A stretch of DNA of 64,000 nt from Methylohalomonas lacus (GCF_024808875.1 NZ_JANUCT010000001.1:186001-250000), one strand, 5' to 3'. Positions 1 through 8,703 are shown, counted from the first letter of the stretch. The notes: generated by a model not told the origin, from the letters alone. Program-made: numbers and translations.

Positions 1-2
1 AA

Positions 3-695
3 GAAGTTAGAATTTTCAAGGGATTTTGCCGCAGGGATCCATCTAACGAAAGTCAGCCGGCAGACTTTTCGGGGAATCGAATGTGGTTGCCGGCAAGCGA
101 GGTGATCGGAGAGGGTATATTCCTAGAGTTTAATCCCCGCACCATGTGTGCATGGGAATCTAATAACGGTGAACAGCTGGAAGAATGGATAAAGGTGCAG
201 GTAAAAATAGCCTTGGCCAAGAACTACATGGATAGGCTGCAATTACATCCGTCTCCTCGGTTCGTGATGATGCACACGCTTGCGCACCTGCTGATCAGGG
301 AGCTGGCATTTGAATGCGGCTATTCATCGAATTCCATAAGAGAGCGGATCTACATCGCTTCTTCAGGCACAAGCCCGGGTGGAATATTGCTTTACACGGC
401 GGATTCCGATTCCGAGGGCTCGATGGGGGGGCTGGTCGAGCTAGGTTATGTGAATAGATTCTGGCCCATCTTTACCAGCGCAGTCAGAAATGCACTCTGG
501 TGCTCATCGGATCCCGTGTGCCGGGAAGCCAAGGAGCAGGGATTATTTGGGCTGAACAAGGCCGCTTGCCACGCATGTGCTTTGGTAGGAGAAACGAGCT
601 GTGTGCACGGCAACAGCTTCCTGGACCGGTTACTTGTATCAGGCAGCAGTGACAATGAGATACCGGGTTACTTCCAAGAACTTATAGATTGCTAA
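3..695 (+). CDS. DrmB-like DUF1998 protein, C-terminal part
   Basis: The reading frame is open from the first bases of the window, so this is the C-terminal ~230 residues of a longer protein. The visible part matches the DUF1998 domain of DrmB (a DISARM anti-phage component) and related helicase-associated proteins. It has the WLPASEVIGEGIFLEF entry, the helix MMHTLAHLLIRELAFECGY, the serine-rich SSNSIRERIY and SPGGILLYT strands, and a cysteine cluster (CSSDPVC, then CHAC, then ETSC) that fits a zinc site. DUF1998 proteins work with helicases in phage defence. The helicase gene starts 11 bases downstream. Which DUF1998 subfamily it belongs to cannot be settled without the N-terminal half. Confidence 0.85.
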   Translation, partial: EVRIFKGFCRRDPSNESQPADFSGNRMWLPASEVIGEGIFLEFNPRTMCAWESNNGEQLEEWIKVQVKIALAKNYMDRLQLHPSPRFVMMHTLAHLLIRELAFECGYSSNSIRERIYIASSGTSPGGILLYTADSDSEGSMGGLVELGYVNRFWPIFTSAVRNALWCSSDPVCREAKEQGLFGLNKAACHACALVGETSCVHGNSFLDRLLVSGSSDNEIPGYFQELIDC

Positions 696-706
696 CGTAG
701 CGTACC

Positions 707-1963
707 ATGCGATTACCGAGCCTGTCTGACCTAGACAAGGAACAAGAACGAATTTACATGAATGCGCCACTCGACGGTGCCATTCTAGTTACTGGCCCGC
801 CAGGTTCTGGTAAGACCGTCATGGCCTATTACCGCTGCGAGGTGTTGGCACAGCGTAAACAAAGTATCAATCTCTTGATGTATAACCGAGTGCTACGAAA
901 GTATGTTGGAGAGAGTAACAACAAGCATGTAGATGTAGACACGATGGAAACTTGGCTGGGAAATTGGTGGCGGAAAGCTTTTAATAAGGGGGTTCCCAGA
1001 CAGTCAAATCAAGGAGGATCAAGATATAGCCCAATCGACTGGGATCGAGTGCTCACCCACGCACTCGAGAATAGCTCAAATAAAGGAATAATGGAAAAGT
1101 TAAAATGGGGGCACCTTGTCATAGATGAAGGTCAAGATTTCCCAATGGAACTATACAGGGTAATGTATTCTATCGGAATGGCAGCAAACCCGGGTAATGA
1201 GCCCTGTATTACAGTATTTGCCGATGATAACCAGCAATTGAATGAAGCCCTAAATGCCACTACGTGGCAGATTAGGAAGTCTCTCTGCATTAATAAAGAA
1301 CCCAAGAGAAACTTGTCACTTACTAAGAATTACAGAAACACCCTTCAGATACATAACTTTTCCACGTATTACAAAATATTCGAAGCAGAGGCGGATCCCC
1401 CTCAGAAAGAGGGGGAGCTACCCACGGCGCGAATATACAAGAGTGATAGCGATTGCATGGATAACGTAACAAGATTGTGCCGTCTGTCGACAGGGAAAGA
1501 AATCGGTATCATAGTACAAACAACCAAGAGAAGGGTGAAGCAAATCTATAATAAAATCTCAACTAGGCTAAAATCTAGCAATTTTAAGATACAGGCTTAT
1601 ATGAGCGGTGATAGGGTTCACAGTGATTCGGCACTCACTTTTGATACTAATGACACGATAACCATAGTACATACAAATTCTGCGAAGGGTTTGGAGTTTG
1701 ACGTGGTATTCTTAATGGACATGCAAGATGTAGGTGTTCATGACGATAGGCTCGAGCAAGCAGCAAAAAGCGTGTACATGCTGAGCTCACGTGCTAGAGA
1801 GCAACTGCACTTATGTTACTTAGTTGACGAGGGCGATGAGTTGCCTGAATCGATCGGCTTGCTACCCCCTTTCTCTAACAATCTCTACAAGGTGTATCCT
1901 AACGATTACACCGATAAGGTGAATAAGATAGCAGGCTCGCTCGAGTTACCCAGGCATACATAG
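707..1963 (+). CDS. Compact UvrD/PcrA-like SF1 helicase
   Basis: This 418-residue protein has the SF1 helicase motifs in order: Walker A GPPGSGKT near residue 31, DEGQD (motif II) near 140, ADDNQQLNE (motif III) near 172, the KNYRN arginine motif near 208, TNSAKGLEFDVVFL (motif V) near 325 and SSRARE (motif VI) near 363. It is much shorter than UvrD or PcrA (~720 residues) and has little room for 1B/2B subdomains, so it may be a DNA-dependent ATPase or translocase rather than a processive helicase. It starts 11 bases after the DUF1998 gene and is probably co-transcribed with it. The role in a defence complex is inferred from context. Confidence 0.85.
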   Translation: MRLPSLSDLDKEQERIYMNAPLDGAILVTGPPGSGKTVMAYYRCEVLAQRKQSINLLMYNRVLRKYVGESNNKHVDVDTMETWLGNWWRKAFNKGVPRQSNQGGSRYSPIDWDRVLTHALENSSNKGIMEKLKWGHLVIDEGQDFPMELYRVMYSIGMAANPGNEPCITVFADDNQQLNEALNATTWQIRKSLCINKEPKRNLSLTKNYRNTLQIHNFSTYYKIFEAEADPPQKEGELPTARIYKSDSDCMDNVTRLCRLSTGKEIGIIVQTTKRRVKQIYNKISTRLKSSNFKIQAYMSGDRVHSDSALTFDTNDTITIVHTNSAKGLEFDVVFLMDMQDVGVHDDRLEQAAKSVYMLSSRAREQLHLCYLVDEGDELPESIGLLPPFSNNLYKVYPNDYTDKVNKIAGSLELPRHT

Positions 1964-2001
1964 CCTTGTCCAGAAATAGCGCATGAAAAAGAGAGATATA
2001 C

Positions 2002-3642
2002 ATGGCGAGCAAAAAGGATAAGAAACAGGCAACAATGTTTCCAGACGAGGTAGATGTCAAAAATGGCGAGGTTACGATGTTGTACGTACCTGTTTCCATA
2101 TCCTACCTGGCACGTAACCTCGCACTGTGTTCCCTTAGTGCCAGAGAGGGTGACAAGCTTACCGGTTATACGGAAACCGTGCCCAGTGAGGATCTGGAGC
2201 ACTGCGCGCTTGATGAAAGTCAACCAGTAATCGTCAGGGTCTCAGTACCACAAGGCACGGCAACCGATCAAAACGGCGCCTACGAGATTAAGGCTCCGCT
2301 TCCATGCTCCTCTATCAAGGAAATTGTGTTCCAATCTGAGGACATGAAAAACGAGCTCGGTGACAGGCTGAGAATGTTTGCTGATGTGCCCCTGCACCTG
2401 TTCGACTTAGCTGTGAGGCCGGGATGTTTTGATGACGCATTCACGTTCGACCAAGAGCGCATGGCAGGAGACGCAAACGAGTCATCCGTACACAATCCTG
2501 TCATGGACGAACTTGGTAAGCTAGGTGGAGTCCTGGCCTCAATAAAGTTCATGTTACAGAAAACCAGAGACCACGATGAGCATGCCGAGAAGTTACTGTC
2601 GACGTTGTCATCCCGCGACGAGCTCGGCATAAATGCCTACGAAGTAGCAGTGGGCACGGACAACAGGAACTACGAGGAACTGGATGCACTTGCGTGGAAA
2701 AGCGTCTGGAATATTGTCCGGGAGAGAGGTATTAACAGGGGGGTTACGCCTAATCACATATTGTCAGGGGCGGATAATCTTACTGGCGAGTTGTCTCAGC
2801 AAAACGCGGAGAAGATACACAAGTGGATCGATTACGTTAAGCGTATACAGGATGGTGATAAGGAGATACCTACTAGGCTCGACGATTCGTCCACACCTGC
2901 GTTGCGGGCAGCCTTAGCATTCATGTTCACGAAGAAAATTGAAGCAATAGAATCATTTCAGAACGATCATCGGCTTGGTGCCACCGTCCAATTCCTGGTA
3001 TACGTCCTTGGAGGGTTGTACGAGGGGCTCGGACGTTTCCACGCGGGGCTAAAGGGTAAGACTCGGGAGGAACTAGATACGTTTAGCGAAATGCTCATTG
3101 ATCTTTACTCCGGTAAACCCAAAAAACTGAGTTATTCGGAGATAGATTCCACCGAATATTATTCTACGGTAGACACCGTTTACTACGGTGATAAGTGTTT
3201 CCTGTCACGTGATATTAAACTGGACTCTTCTCACTTGATGCTCATTGCCCTTGCCAGAGGGCAGAATTATAGGGTGGGCTATAACGTGGAGGCAGCTTCC
3301 TATTACATTGAACCACTGGGCGGGGGAGAAAAGGAAAAGAAGCAGAAAATATACTTCGAGATTCTGGACAAGAAACCCGGGGATGAAACTAGTATCGTCC
3401 GATACTACACGCCGTTACGCAAGCTGGGCAAGAAGGGGTTGCTTAAGAAAGAGTATGAGGAGTATCTTTCCGGTGCCTGGCAATCAGGTCTAGCATTGGC
3501 CATCACCGAAATATCAGGTGCCAACTATCTGGTCGTCTATTGGCTCCAACCCATTAGCACCTTCGACGACGAAGAATTTCAATACCTGGTATCACGTTTC
3601 TCCAATTTCTATTCCTATTACGAGGTAGATACTGATATATAA
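2002..3642 (+). CDS. Unrecognised 546-residue protein in the defence operon
   Basis: I do not recognise a family. The ATG lies 38 bases after the helicase gene and follows a GAGAGAT ribosome-binding stretch. The protein is soluble, acidic, and has no signal peptide, membrane segment or obvious nucleotide-binding motif. The N-terminal ~130 residues look beta-rich, the middle (about 150-350) is helical and charged, and the C-terminal third (about 370-546) alternates short strands rich in Tyr and Phe, ending YYEVDTDI. It carries no HEXXH, PD-(D/E)XK or HKD signature that I can see. Its place between the helicase and the glycosylase suggests a system-specific subunit. Protein-level composition is unremarkable, so it is not obviously broken. 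Confidence 0.8.
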   Translation: MASKKDKKQATMFPDEVDVKNGEVTMLYVPVSISYLARNLALCSLSAREGDKLTGYTETVPSEDLEHCALDESQPVIVRVSVPQGTATDQNGAYEIKAPLPCSSIKEIVFQSEDMKNELGDRLRMFADVPLHLFDLAVRPGCFDDAFTFDQERMAGDANESSVHNPVMDELGKLGGVLASIKFMLQKTRDHDEHAEKLLSTLSSRDELGINAYEVAVGTDNRNYEELDALAWKSVWNIVRERGINRGVTPNHILSGADNLTGELSQQNAEKIHKWIDYVKRIQDGDKEIPTRLDDSSTPALRAALAFMFTKKIEAIESFQNDHRLGATVQFLVYVLGGLYEGLGRFHAGLKGKTREELDTFSEMLIDLYSGKPKKLSYSEIDSTEYYSTVDTVYYGDKCFLSRDIKLDSSHLMLIALARGQNYRVGYNVEAASYYIEPLGGGEKEKKQKIYFEILDKKPGDETSIVRYYTPLRKLGKKGLLKKEYEEYLSGAWQSGLALAITEISGANYLVVYWLQPISTFDDEEFQYLVSRFSNFYSYYEVDTDI

Positions 3643-3669
3643 TGTGGATAAAAAGCGGAGTGAGATGTA

Positions 3670-4347
3670 TTGATCCGTGTTTCAGAAAGAAGGATTACCT
3701 CGTTCAGGAATAAAATCTACAATTGGTACCTAGTCAATGGTCGGATATTCCCGTGGCGAACGAGTGACGCCGACACCTACCGATTAATCGTGACAGAGAT
3801 ACTCCTGCAGAGAACTAGGGCAGCAAACGTTGCAGCCTTCTATGATGATTTCTTTAGCCATTATCCGGATTGGTATAGCCTGACCAACGCGGACTCCGAG
3901 GGTTTGGAGAGCTTTTTAAGGCCGCTGGGTATTTGGCGACGCCGTACAGCAACACTGGTAAACCTCGCCAATGCCATCATGGAAATGGATGGCCGAGTAC
4001 CCCACGATAGGGTAGAAATTGAAAAGCTCCCTGGCGTGGGCCAGTACGTGGCCAACGCGATCCAGTTACTGGCTGCCGGCACCCCGGCCCCACTGCTCGA
4101 CGCTGGTATGGCGCGGGTCTTGGAAAGGTATTTCGGACCACGGACGCTCGCAGACATCCGTTATGACAAGTACCTACAAGATCTAGCGTGGCGAGTTGTT
4201 TCTTGTGATAAAGCTATTGAGGTTAACTGGGGCATACTTGATCTAAGTGCAGTTCTTTGCAAGAACAGAGAACCCTTATGTAGTCAATGTCCTCTCAAGA
4301 AAGGCTGCAATTATTATCAAGGAAACGTTTCAGAAAGACTCGTCTAG
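3670..4347 (+). CDS. MIG-type T/G mismatch DNA glycosylase (HhH-GPD, Fe-S)
   Basis: 225 residues from a TTG start; an in-frame ATG is absent nearby, and the ATG at 3665 is stopped at once. It is a helix-hairpin-helix glycosylase: FPWRTSDADTYRLIVTEILL near residue 27, the hairpin LPGVGQYVANAI near 118 and LLDAGMARVLERYFG with the catalytic Asp near 140. A C-terminal Fe-S loop has spacing C-X6-C-X2-C-X5-C (CKNREPLC, CPLKKGC). Endonuclease III has Lys after the hairpin and MutY has Ser; here it is Tyr, as in Mig.Mth, the plasmid-borne T/G glycosylase that repairs deaminated 5-methylcytosine beside a restriction-modification system. Last gene of the operon. Alternative: a MutY relative. Confidence 0.85.
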   Translation: MIRVSERRITSFRNKIYNWYLVNGRIFPWRTSDADTYRLIVTEILLQRTRAANVAAFYDDFFSHYPDWYSLTNADSEGLESFLRPLGIWRRRTATLVNLANAIMEMDGRVPHDRVEIEKLPGVGQYVANAIQLLAAGTPAPLLDAGMARVLERYFGPRTLADIRYDKYLQDLAWRVVSCDKAIEVNWGILDLSAVLCKNREPLCSQCPLKKGCNYYQGNVSERLV

Positions 4348-4764
4348 CAGATCCGCCATCTACAAATGTCATAAACCTGTAAATAGTTGATTAGCCAAGC
4401 TAAGTCATGGAAGAGTACAGGTGGTTAATAATATAGGTACATACGGCTGACGGTATTATATTGTAATCCTTGATCTCAATAAATTTGGCCGGATAATCAT
4501 TGACTATATATATTAGGAGCTGAGTGTAACAGTGAAGGCATGGCGTTATTACGTCAGATTCTGCTAGGAATTTATGCAACATCCTGTCCTTCTTCCGGAA
4601 TTAAGCCTCTTACAAGAATAACTACTTTCCTATATATGACCATTTTCGGGAAAGTCTGCGAGCCACTTCCCCGCGATGCCGCAATTTCAGCCGCCTGTTC
4701 AGGTTTTTCCCAATGTTCGAAAATGGGAAAGTTTGATTTTCCCAATTTGATCTAGCCGCCCTGA
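4348..4764. other. Intergenic stretch with repeated TTTCGGGAAA / TTTCCCA motifs
   Basis: No credible gene lies here; the two short open frames have no recognisable protein. The right half carries TTTCGGGAAAGTC at 4644-4656, which recurs exactly at 13797-13809, and TTTTTCCCA (4704-4712), TGGGAAA (4724-4730) and TTTTCCCA (4737-4743), which form an inverted and then a direct arrangement. This is a boundary between the defence operon and the SOS cluster, so the motifs may be recombination scars or binding sites. Confidence 0.5.
4644..4656 (+). repeat. Distant direct copy of the 13-base TTTCGGGAAAGTC motif
   Basis: Identical to 13797-13809, same orientation, 9153 bases apart. The two copies bracket the SOS cluster, the small-protein genes, the AT-rich pair and the small recombinase. 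A 13-base match may arise by chance in a GC-balanced context, so linkage to recombination is inference. Confidence 0.4.
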
Positions 4765-5640
4765 TCAGGCTTCACATCGCTGGCCCCAGATGAGGTTCGC
4801 CCAGCCGGGCTCGTCGATGAAGGGATTGCGGTTGCCCTGGATGGCATGGACCCGGTCATTGCGCCGGCGCTCGAAGTCGGTCGGTCCGTACTGGTTGTGC
4901 CAGTCGAGCAACGTGCACAGTCGGCCGATGCGGGGCTCATCGGTCAGCTCGGTGCGGTTGACGAGTTCCAGATCTGGCATGTCGCCGTCACCCTCGTAGC
5001 GCACCGCCATGTAGAAGAGCATCCGGGCGACCTGCCCCTTGGCGCGGTCCGGCGGCTCGAAGGACGCACGATCGCGGTCGAGCCGGGCCGTGGTGGCTAC
5101 CTCGCTGCCATCGGACAACCGGTCCATGACCCGCTCACCGCCATCGTCGTAGCCGTAGTTGCGGTGGGCACCGTTCAGACTGCGATCGGCCGGGCGCAGG
5201 TGATGCAGATCCGTGTAGCCGTCCTGGGACTGGCGCGGGAAGCCGCGTGACTTGGGCCAGATGTGCTCGCGGGACCACTTGTCAGGCCCGCGTCCGCCGC
5301 GGTACGCCATATCCAGATGCCGGAAGTCATCCAAGTACAGCAGCTGGACCAAGCCGCATTCCGGCCGGTAGTCCGGGCAGGCCGAGTCGGTGTAGAGCAG
5401 TGCTTCCCAGACATCCCGGTCCTCGCCATCCAGCCAGTCGTCGTTGCCGCTGCGGGTATACGGCAGGACCTCATGGTCGCGGATGATTGCGTGCAGGGCC
5501 TCACGCAGTGCCGCTCCACTTTTGCCGCGGGCATCCTCGTAATAACCGCTGGGCGGGTCGGCCTGCAGCCCGCCGGCGAACAGGCCGAGCAGAACAACGC
5601 CAATCAGGATCCGTATGGATTTGAAGGCAACATCACGCAT
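4765..5640 (-). CDS. Secreted endonuclease I family nuclease
   Basis: About 291 residues. Signal peptide: basic start, then a hydrophobic segment ending near GGLQADPP. The endonuclease I (EndA/Vvn) beta-beta-alpha-metal core is clear: [13 protein letters not shown] with the catalytic His, then DLHHLRPAD, with NRNPFIDEP near the C-terminus. These enzymes are periplasmic or secreted, non-specific, Mg-dependent nucleases; [16 protein letters not shown] and PECGLVQ could supply disulfide cysteines. The ATG at 5640 overlaps the end of umuC by 8 bases, so it appears translationally coupled to an SOS polymerase, which is unusual. A GTG six bases upstream is a less likely start. Confidence 0.88.
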   Translation of the reverse strand: MRDVAFKSIRILIGVVLLGLFAGGLQADPPSGYYEDARGKSGAALREALHAIIRDHEVLPYTRSGNDDWLDGEDRDVWEALLYTDSACPDYRPECGLVQLLYLDDFRHLDMAYRGGRGPDKWSREHIWPKSRGFPRQSQDGYTDLHHLRPADRSLNGAHRNYGYDDGGERVMDRLSDGSEVATTARLDRDRASFEPPDRAKGQVARMLFYMAVRYEGDGDMPDLELVNRTELTDEPRIGRLCTLLDWHNQYGPTDFERRRNDRVHAIQGNRNPFIDEPGWANLIWGQRCEA

Positions 5641-6919
5641 GGGCACATACCAGGCCGTTCCAGTCGGTCGTAAAGGTGGCCGTCAGGTTCTCGCGCCGCA
5701 TCCGCCAGCCTTGCGTAAAACCTGCCGAGGCCCGCCGCAAACAACCCTGCCCGTAGCGCCTATTCAGCTGATCGACCAGATCATTCAGTCGGTCGGTCGC
5801 ATAGTGGTCATTATATGTATCCCCGTACAGGTCGGCCTGGATCTGATCGCCATCGATTAAGTCCATTAGCATCACCCCCGCCTTCTTGTACCGATAGCCG
5901 GGCCGATAGATTTTCCGTAATCCCACCAGTGCCTGTCGGGTCAGGGCACCGGTATCGCTGGCTGGTTGCGCCAAGCGTGTGACGGCCCCGTTATGGTACT
6001 GCGGCTCGCCGGGGATGAACGGGTTAGTCTCGATGAACACCTGCAGCGCGCCGCACACGCTGCCCTGGCCCCTGAGTTTTTCGGCGGCGCGGGCGACATA
6101 GTCGGAGACCGCCTCTTCCAGCTCACGCTGCTCGGTAACGGGCCGGCCGAAGGACTTCGACGAGACGATCTGCTGTTTCGGCGCAGGCTCGCTCTCCAGC
6201 GGGTAGCAGGCGATGCCGTTCAGCTCTCGGATGGTGCGTTCCATGACAACGCCGAAGCGGGCGCGCAGCGTTGCTGCCGGCTCCTGTTTCAGGTCGAGCA
6301 CGGTCTGAATGTTGTAACCAGCCAGGTGCTCGGTCAGGCGACGACCCACGCCCCAGACCTCGCCGACCGGCGTGTCGGCCAGCAATGCATCAACCTGTCT
6401 CGCATTCAGCACCGAGAGATTACAGACACCATTAAAAGCGGGACGCTTCTTGGCGTAGTGATTGGCAAGTTTCGCGAGCGTCTTGCTCGGACCGAGGCCG
6501 ACGCACACCGGGATGCCGATCCACTGCTTCACCTGCTCGCGTAGCTGCTGGCCATGAGCCGTGAGGTCCCAGTGCTCGAAGCCACTAAAACGCAGGAACG
6601 ACTCGTCGATGGAGTAGATTTCCTGGTCGGGGCTGTACTGGCCGATGAGCGTCATCATGCGCCGCGACATGTCACCATAGAGCGTGTAGTTCGACGACAG
6701 CGCTACCAGGCCGTGGCTTTGAGCCAGGTGGCGGATCTTGAACCAGGGCGCGCCCATGGCAATGCCCAGTGCCTTGGCCTCGTTCGACCGGGCCACGGCA
6801 CAGCCGTCGTTGTTCGACAGCACGACGACGGGTTTGCCCTCGAGCGCCGGGTTGAACACCCGTTCGCACGAGACATAGAAGTTATTGCCGTCGATGAGCG
6901 CATACTGGGTGGTCATCAT
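5633..6919 (-). CDS. umuC: DNA polymerase V catalytic subunit UmuC
   Basis: A 428-residue Y-family translesion polymerase, of normal length for UmuC (~422). The N-terminus [16 protein letters not shown] carries the first catalytic Asp, and [13 protein letters not shown] carries the catalytic Asp-Glu pair near residue 105. [16 protein letters not shown] and the HhH region [10 protein letters not shown] follow, with the little-finger domain and the C-terminal DUF4113-type tail ([12 protein letters not shown]) intact. It is normally made with UmuD on SOS induction. Here umuD is not adjacent: an unknown gene and a small zinc-ribbon gene lie between them, all on the same strand. The two start ATGs are at 6919 and 6916. 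Confidence 0.95.
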   Translation of the reverse strand: MMTTQYALIDGNNFYVSCERVFNPALEGKPVVVLSNNDGCAVARSNEAKALGIAMGAPWFKIRHLAQSHGLVALSSNYTLYGDMSRRMMTLIGQYSPDQEIYSIDESFLRFSGFEHWDLTAHGQQLREQVKQWIGIPVCVGLGPSKTLAKLANHYAKKRPAFNGVCNLSVLNARQVDALLADTPVGEVWGVGRRLTEHLAGYNIQTVLDLKQEPAATLRARFGVVMERTIRELNGIACYPLESEPAPKQQIVSSKSFGRPVTEQRELEEAVSDYVARAAEKLRGQGSVCGALQVFIETNPFIPGEPQYHNGAVTRLAQPASDTGALTRQALVGLRKIYRPGYRYKKAGVMLMDLIDGDQIQADLYGDTYNDHYATDRLNDLVDQLNRRYGQGCLRRASAGFTQGWRMRRENLTATFTTDWNGLVCAHA

Positions 6920-6939
6920 GGTCGCTGAATGGCTCGTGG

Positions 6940-7122
6940 TTAATGTTCGGGTTCATTCCGGCCTTGCCCGGGGTCGCGTTTCAGCCAGCGGCGCACGCAG
7001 CTATACAGGCTTTCCAGGACTTTTGTCGGCGGCCTGGGTGGTGCCATACGCAGCTGTTGCTGGCAGGCTGTGCAGTAGCACTCACCGACGCAGACCAGCC
7101 GATGACAGTTGCGGCAATACAT
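6940..7122 (-). CDS. Small cysteine-rich (zinc-ribbon-like) protein
   Basis: 60 residues, beginning 148 bases after the unknown gene at 7271-7999 and ending 20 bases before umuC. The first 20 residues hold seven or so Cys/His in CRNCH, CVGEC and CTACQ patterns, a plausible single zinc ribbon, followed by a basic Pro/Arg-rich tail. No family is recognised. Its position in the SOS cluster, same strand and tight spacing to umuC, is the main argument that it is expressed. It could be a small DNA- or polymerase-binding protein, or a spurious frame; no homology can be claimed from sequence alone. Confidence 0.5.
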   Translation of the reverse strand: MYCRNCHRLVCVGECYCTACQQQLRMAPPRPPTKVLESLYSCVRRWLKRDPGQGRNEPEH

Positions 7123-7270
7123 GGTGGCGACTCCGTCCGTGGGTGAAGCGCCACTCTAGCCAGTCATACCCACCTACGCGTCCCCCATATGGGGTATGTA
7201 CGTCCCGTGATGAGCGGGTGCGATACTGCCTCGCAGGTCGCCCCTGGCTACGGATTCAGCGAACCGGCCA

Positions 7271-7999
7271 TCAGCGCGATCGCGGCAATTGGGCCCGCAG
7301 CGAGTCGAAAATGGCGGGCCTTAAAACCTTGCGGTACATCATGTCGATGTCCTCCAACAGGATCGCCCGGATCTCGTCACTGTAGAGCACCTGGTTGAAT
7401 GCCTCATCGGCACTGATCGCTTCGCCCTGTTCATCGGCGATAGGTTCGTCTGTGTTGTAAATGTCATCGACCAGGCCCCGCACGAGGTGCTCCAGCCTGA
7501 AAAGGCTCTTGCCGATGGCCTCATGATAGGTACTTACGGGCACAATCAGTCCGCCGTCGCCCTCCTTGTCTGCCCGCGTAACCCGGTCGTGCATCAGCGC
7601 ATAGCCGCCTTCCTCGAAGCGTTGCTTGTAGAGTTCGAGTGTTACCTCGCTGAAGACGACGCCCTCATCGTCGCCTATATAGCTGACTTCCGAGTCATCG
7701 GCCAAATGCCAGATGACCAGATAGGCATCCCCGGCCGCCAGTTCGTACTCGAGCGGGTCATGGCCGTGTTCGAGTTCGTCTGAACCCGGTTCGTAAAACG
7801 GGTACGTCCTGTAAATCGCGTCTCTGCTGCAAACATACAGGAGCTGCCCTTCGTCATCACCGACGCAGTACGGATAATCACCGTGCGTCTGGCCCGCTTT
7901 CTCGAGCAGCGCCAGGTAATCAGGGGCATGTTGCAGGGCCGTTTCCTGGCGCTTTCTGAGGCGCACGAGGTACGCTTCGGCAATTGAATCAATATCCAT
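7271..7999 (-). CDS. Unrecognised 242-residue acidic protein in the SOS cluster
   Basis: I do not recognise this protein. It is acidic and soluble, without signal peptide or membrane segments. Visible features are an aromatic, Asp-rich N-terminal half (YPYCVGDDEGQLLYV, GDAYLVIWHLADDSEVSYI, GDDEGVVFSEV), which could be an open beta-sheet fold, and a helical C-terminal third (about 165-242) ending in basic residues. It lies between umuD (8105) and the zinc-ribbon gene and umuC, reading the same way, which suggests it is part of the SOS operon. No catalytic motif can be named. Confidence 0.7.
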   Translation of the reverse strand: MDIDSIAEAYLVRLRKRQETALQHAPDYLALLEKAGQTHGDYPYCVGDDEGQLLYVCSRDAIYRTYPFYEPGSDELEHGHDPLEYELAAGDAYLVIWHLADDSEVSYIGDDEGVVFSEVTLELYKQRFEEGGYALMHDRVTRADKEGDGGLIVPVSTYHEAIGKSLFRLEHLVRGLVDDIYNTDEPIADEQGEAISADEAFNQVLYSDEIRAILLEDIDMMYRKVLRPAIFDSLRAQLPRSR

Positions 8000-8104
8000 A
8001 CGACATCCCCTCGAATCAGTCCTTGTGGCCTATGGCCATTCTGCCTGTCGCTTTAACTACCGAGCCAGCAGGGCCTTCATTAGTGACATCCTGCGCACGA
8101 CGGC

Positions 8105-8689
8105 TCAGAACGAATGGATGGCGTGCTTGACCACGCCCCAGATGTCACAGCCAGTCTCCGGATCCAGCTTTATGGGCGCGTAGGCCGCGTTCTCGGCATG
8201 CAGCCAGACCTCGCCCTTGTGCTTGATGAGCCGTTTGACGGTCAGCTGACCGTCGATGACGGCGAGCACGATGTGCCGGTGCTTGGGCTCGATGGCGCGG
8301 TCCACGACCAGGGTGTCGCCGTCATGGATCCCGGCGTCGATCATGGAGTCACCTTTCACGCGCACGAAGAAGGTCGCCTCCTTGTGCTGAATGAGCTGTT
8401 CGTTCAGGTCGATGGTCTTCTCGACGTAGTCCTCGGCCGGCGACGGGAAGCCGGCCGGCACCCGGAAGGCGAACAGCGGCCGCCGCAGGCGTTGCGGATT
8501 GGCCGCCGGCGCCAGCAGCTCGGCCGTGTCAGCCGCGGCGCGGCCCTGCCGGTTGCGGTACGCGGCCAGGACCGCCTGCAGCTCGGGCACCAGGCTGGTC
8601 GGTACCCGAACCGGGCGCGTCGGTTCGCCGTAGTCGTTGCTGCCGGGCTTGCGGCCGGCACCGGGCCGTTGGCCCCCGCGTGGACTCAT
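8105..8689 (-). CDS. umuD: UmuD-like S24 autopeptidase with N-terminal extension
   Basis: About 194 residues against ~139 for E. coli UmuD. The C-terminal part is a typical UmuD: AGFPSPAEDYVEKTIDLNE contains the Ala-Gly self-cleavage site, GDSMIDAGIHDGDTLVVDR the catalytic Ser, and AVIDGQLTVKRLI the catalytic Lys. The extra ~60 residues start with a Gly/Arg-rich GGQRPGAGRKPG and continue as PVRVPTSLVPELQAVLAAY, which resembles a ribbon-helix-helix strand and helix. Similar long UmuD proteins are known in mobile elements and in Acinetobacter, where one acts as a repressor. ATG 8689 is preferred because GGAGG sits 5 bases before it. A 24-base near-palindrome lies directly upstream. Confidence 0.9.
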   Translation of the reverse strand: MSPRGGQRPGAGRKPGSNDYGEPTRPVRVPTSLVPELQAVLAAYRNRQGRAAADTAELLAPAANPQRLRRPLFAFRVPAGFPSPAEDYVEKTIDLNEQLIQHKEATFFVRVKGDSMIDAGIHDGDTLVVDRAIEPKHRHIVLAVIDGQLTVKRLIKHKGEVWLHAENAAYAPIKLDPETGCDIWGVVKHAIHSF

Positions 8690-8696
8690 GTACACC

Positions 8697-8701
8697 TCCG
8701 T
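8697..8701 (-). promoter_or_regulatory. Ribosome-binding site of umuD
   Basis: GGAGG on the minus strand, 5 bases before the ATG at 8689. It decides the start in favour of that ATG over the GTG at 8695, which overlaps the site's downstream spacer. Confidence 0.7.
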
Positions 8702-8703
8702 TC

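Noticed and set aside
4400-4755. Short frames between the defence operon and endonuclease I
   Set aside because: Low-complexity translations and no ribosome-binding site; better explained as non-coding with repeated motifs.
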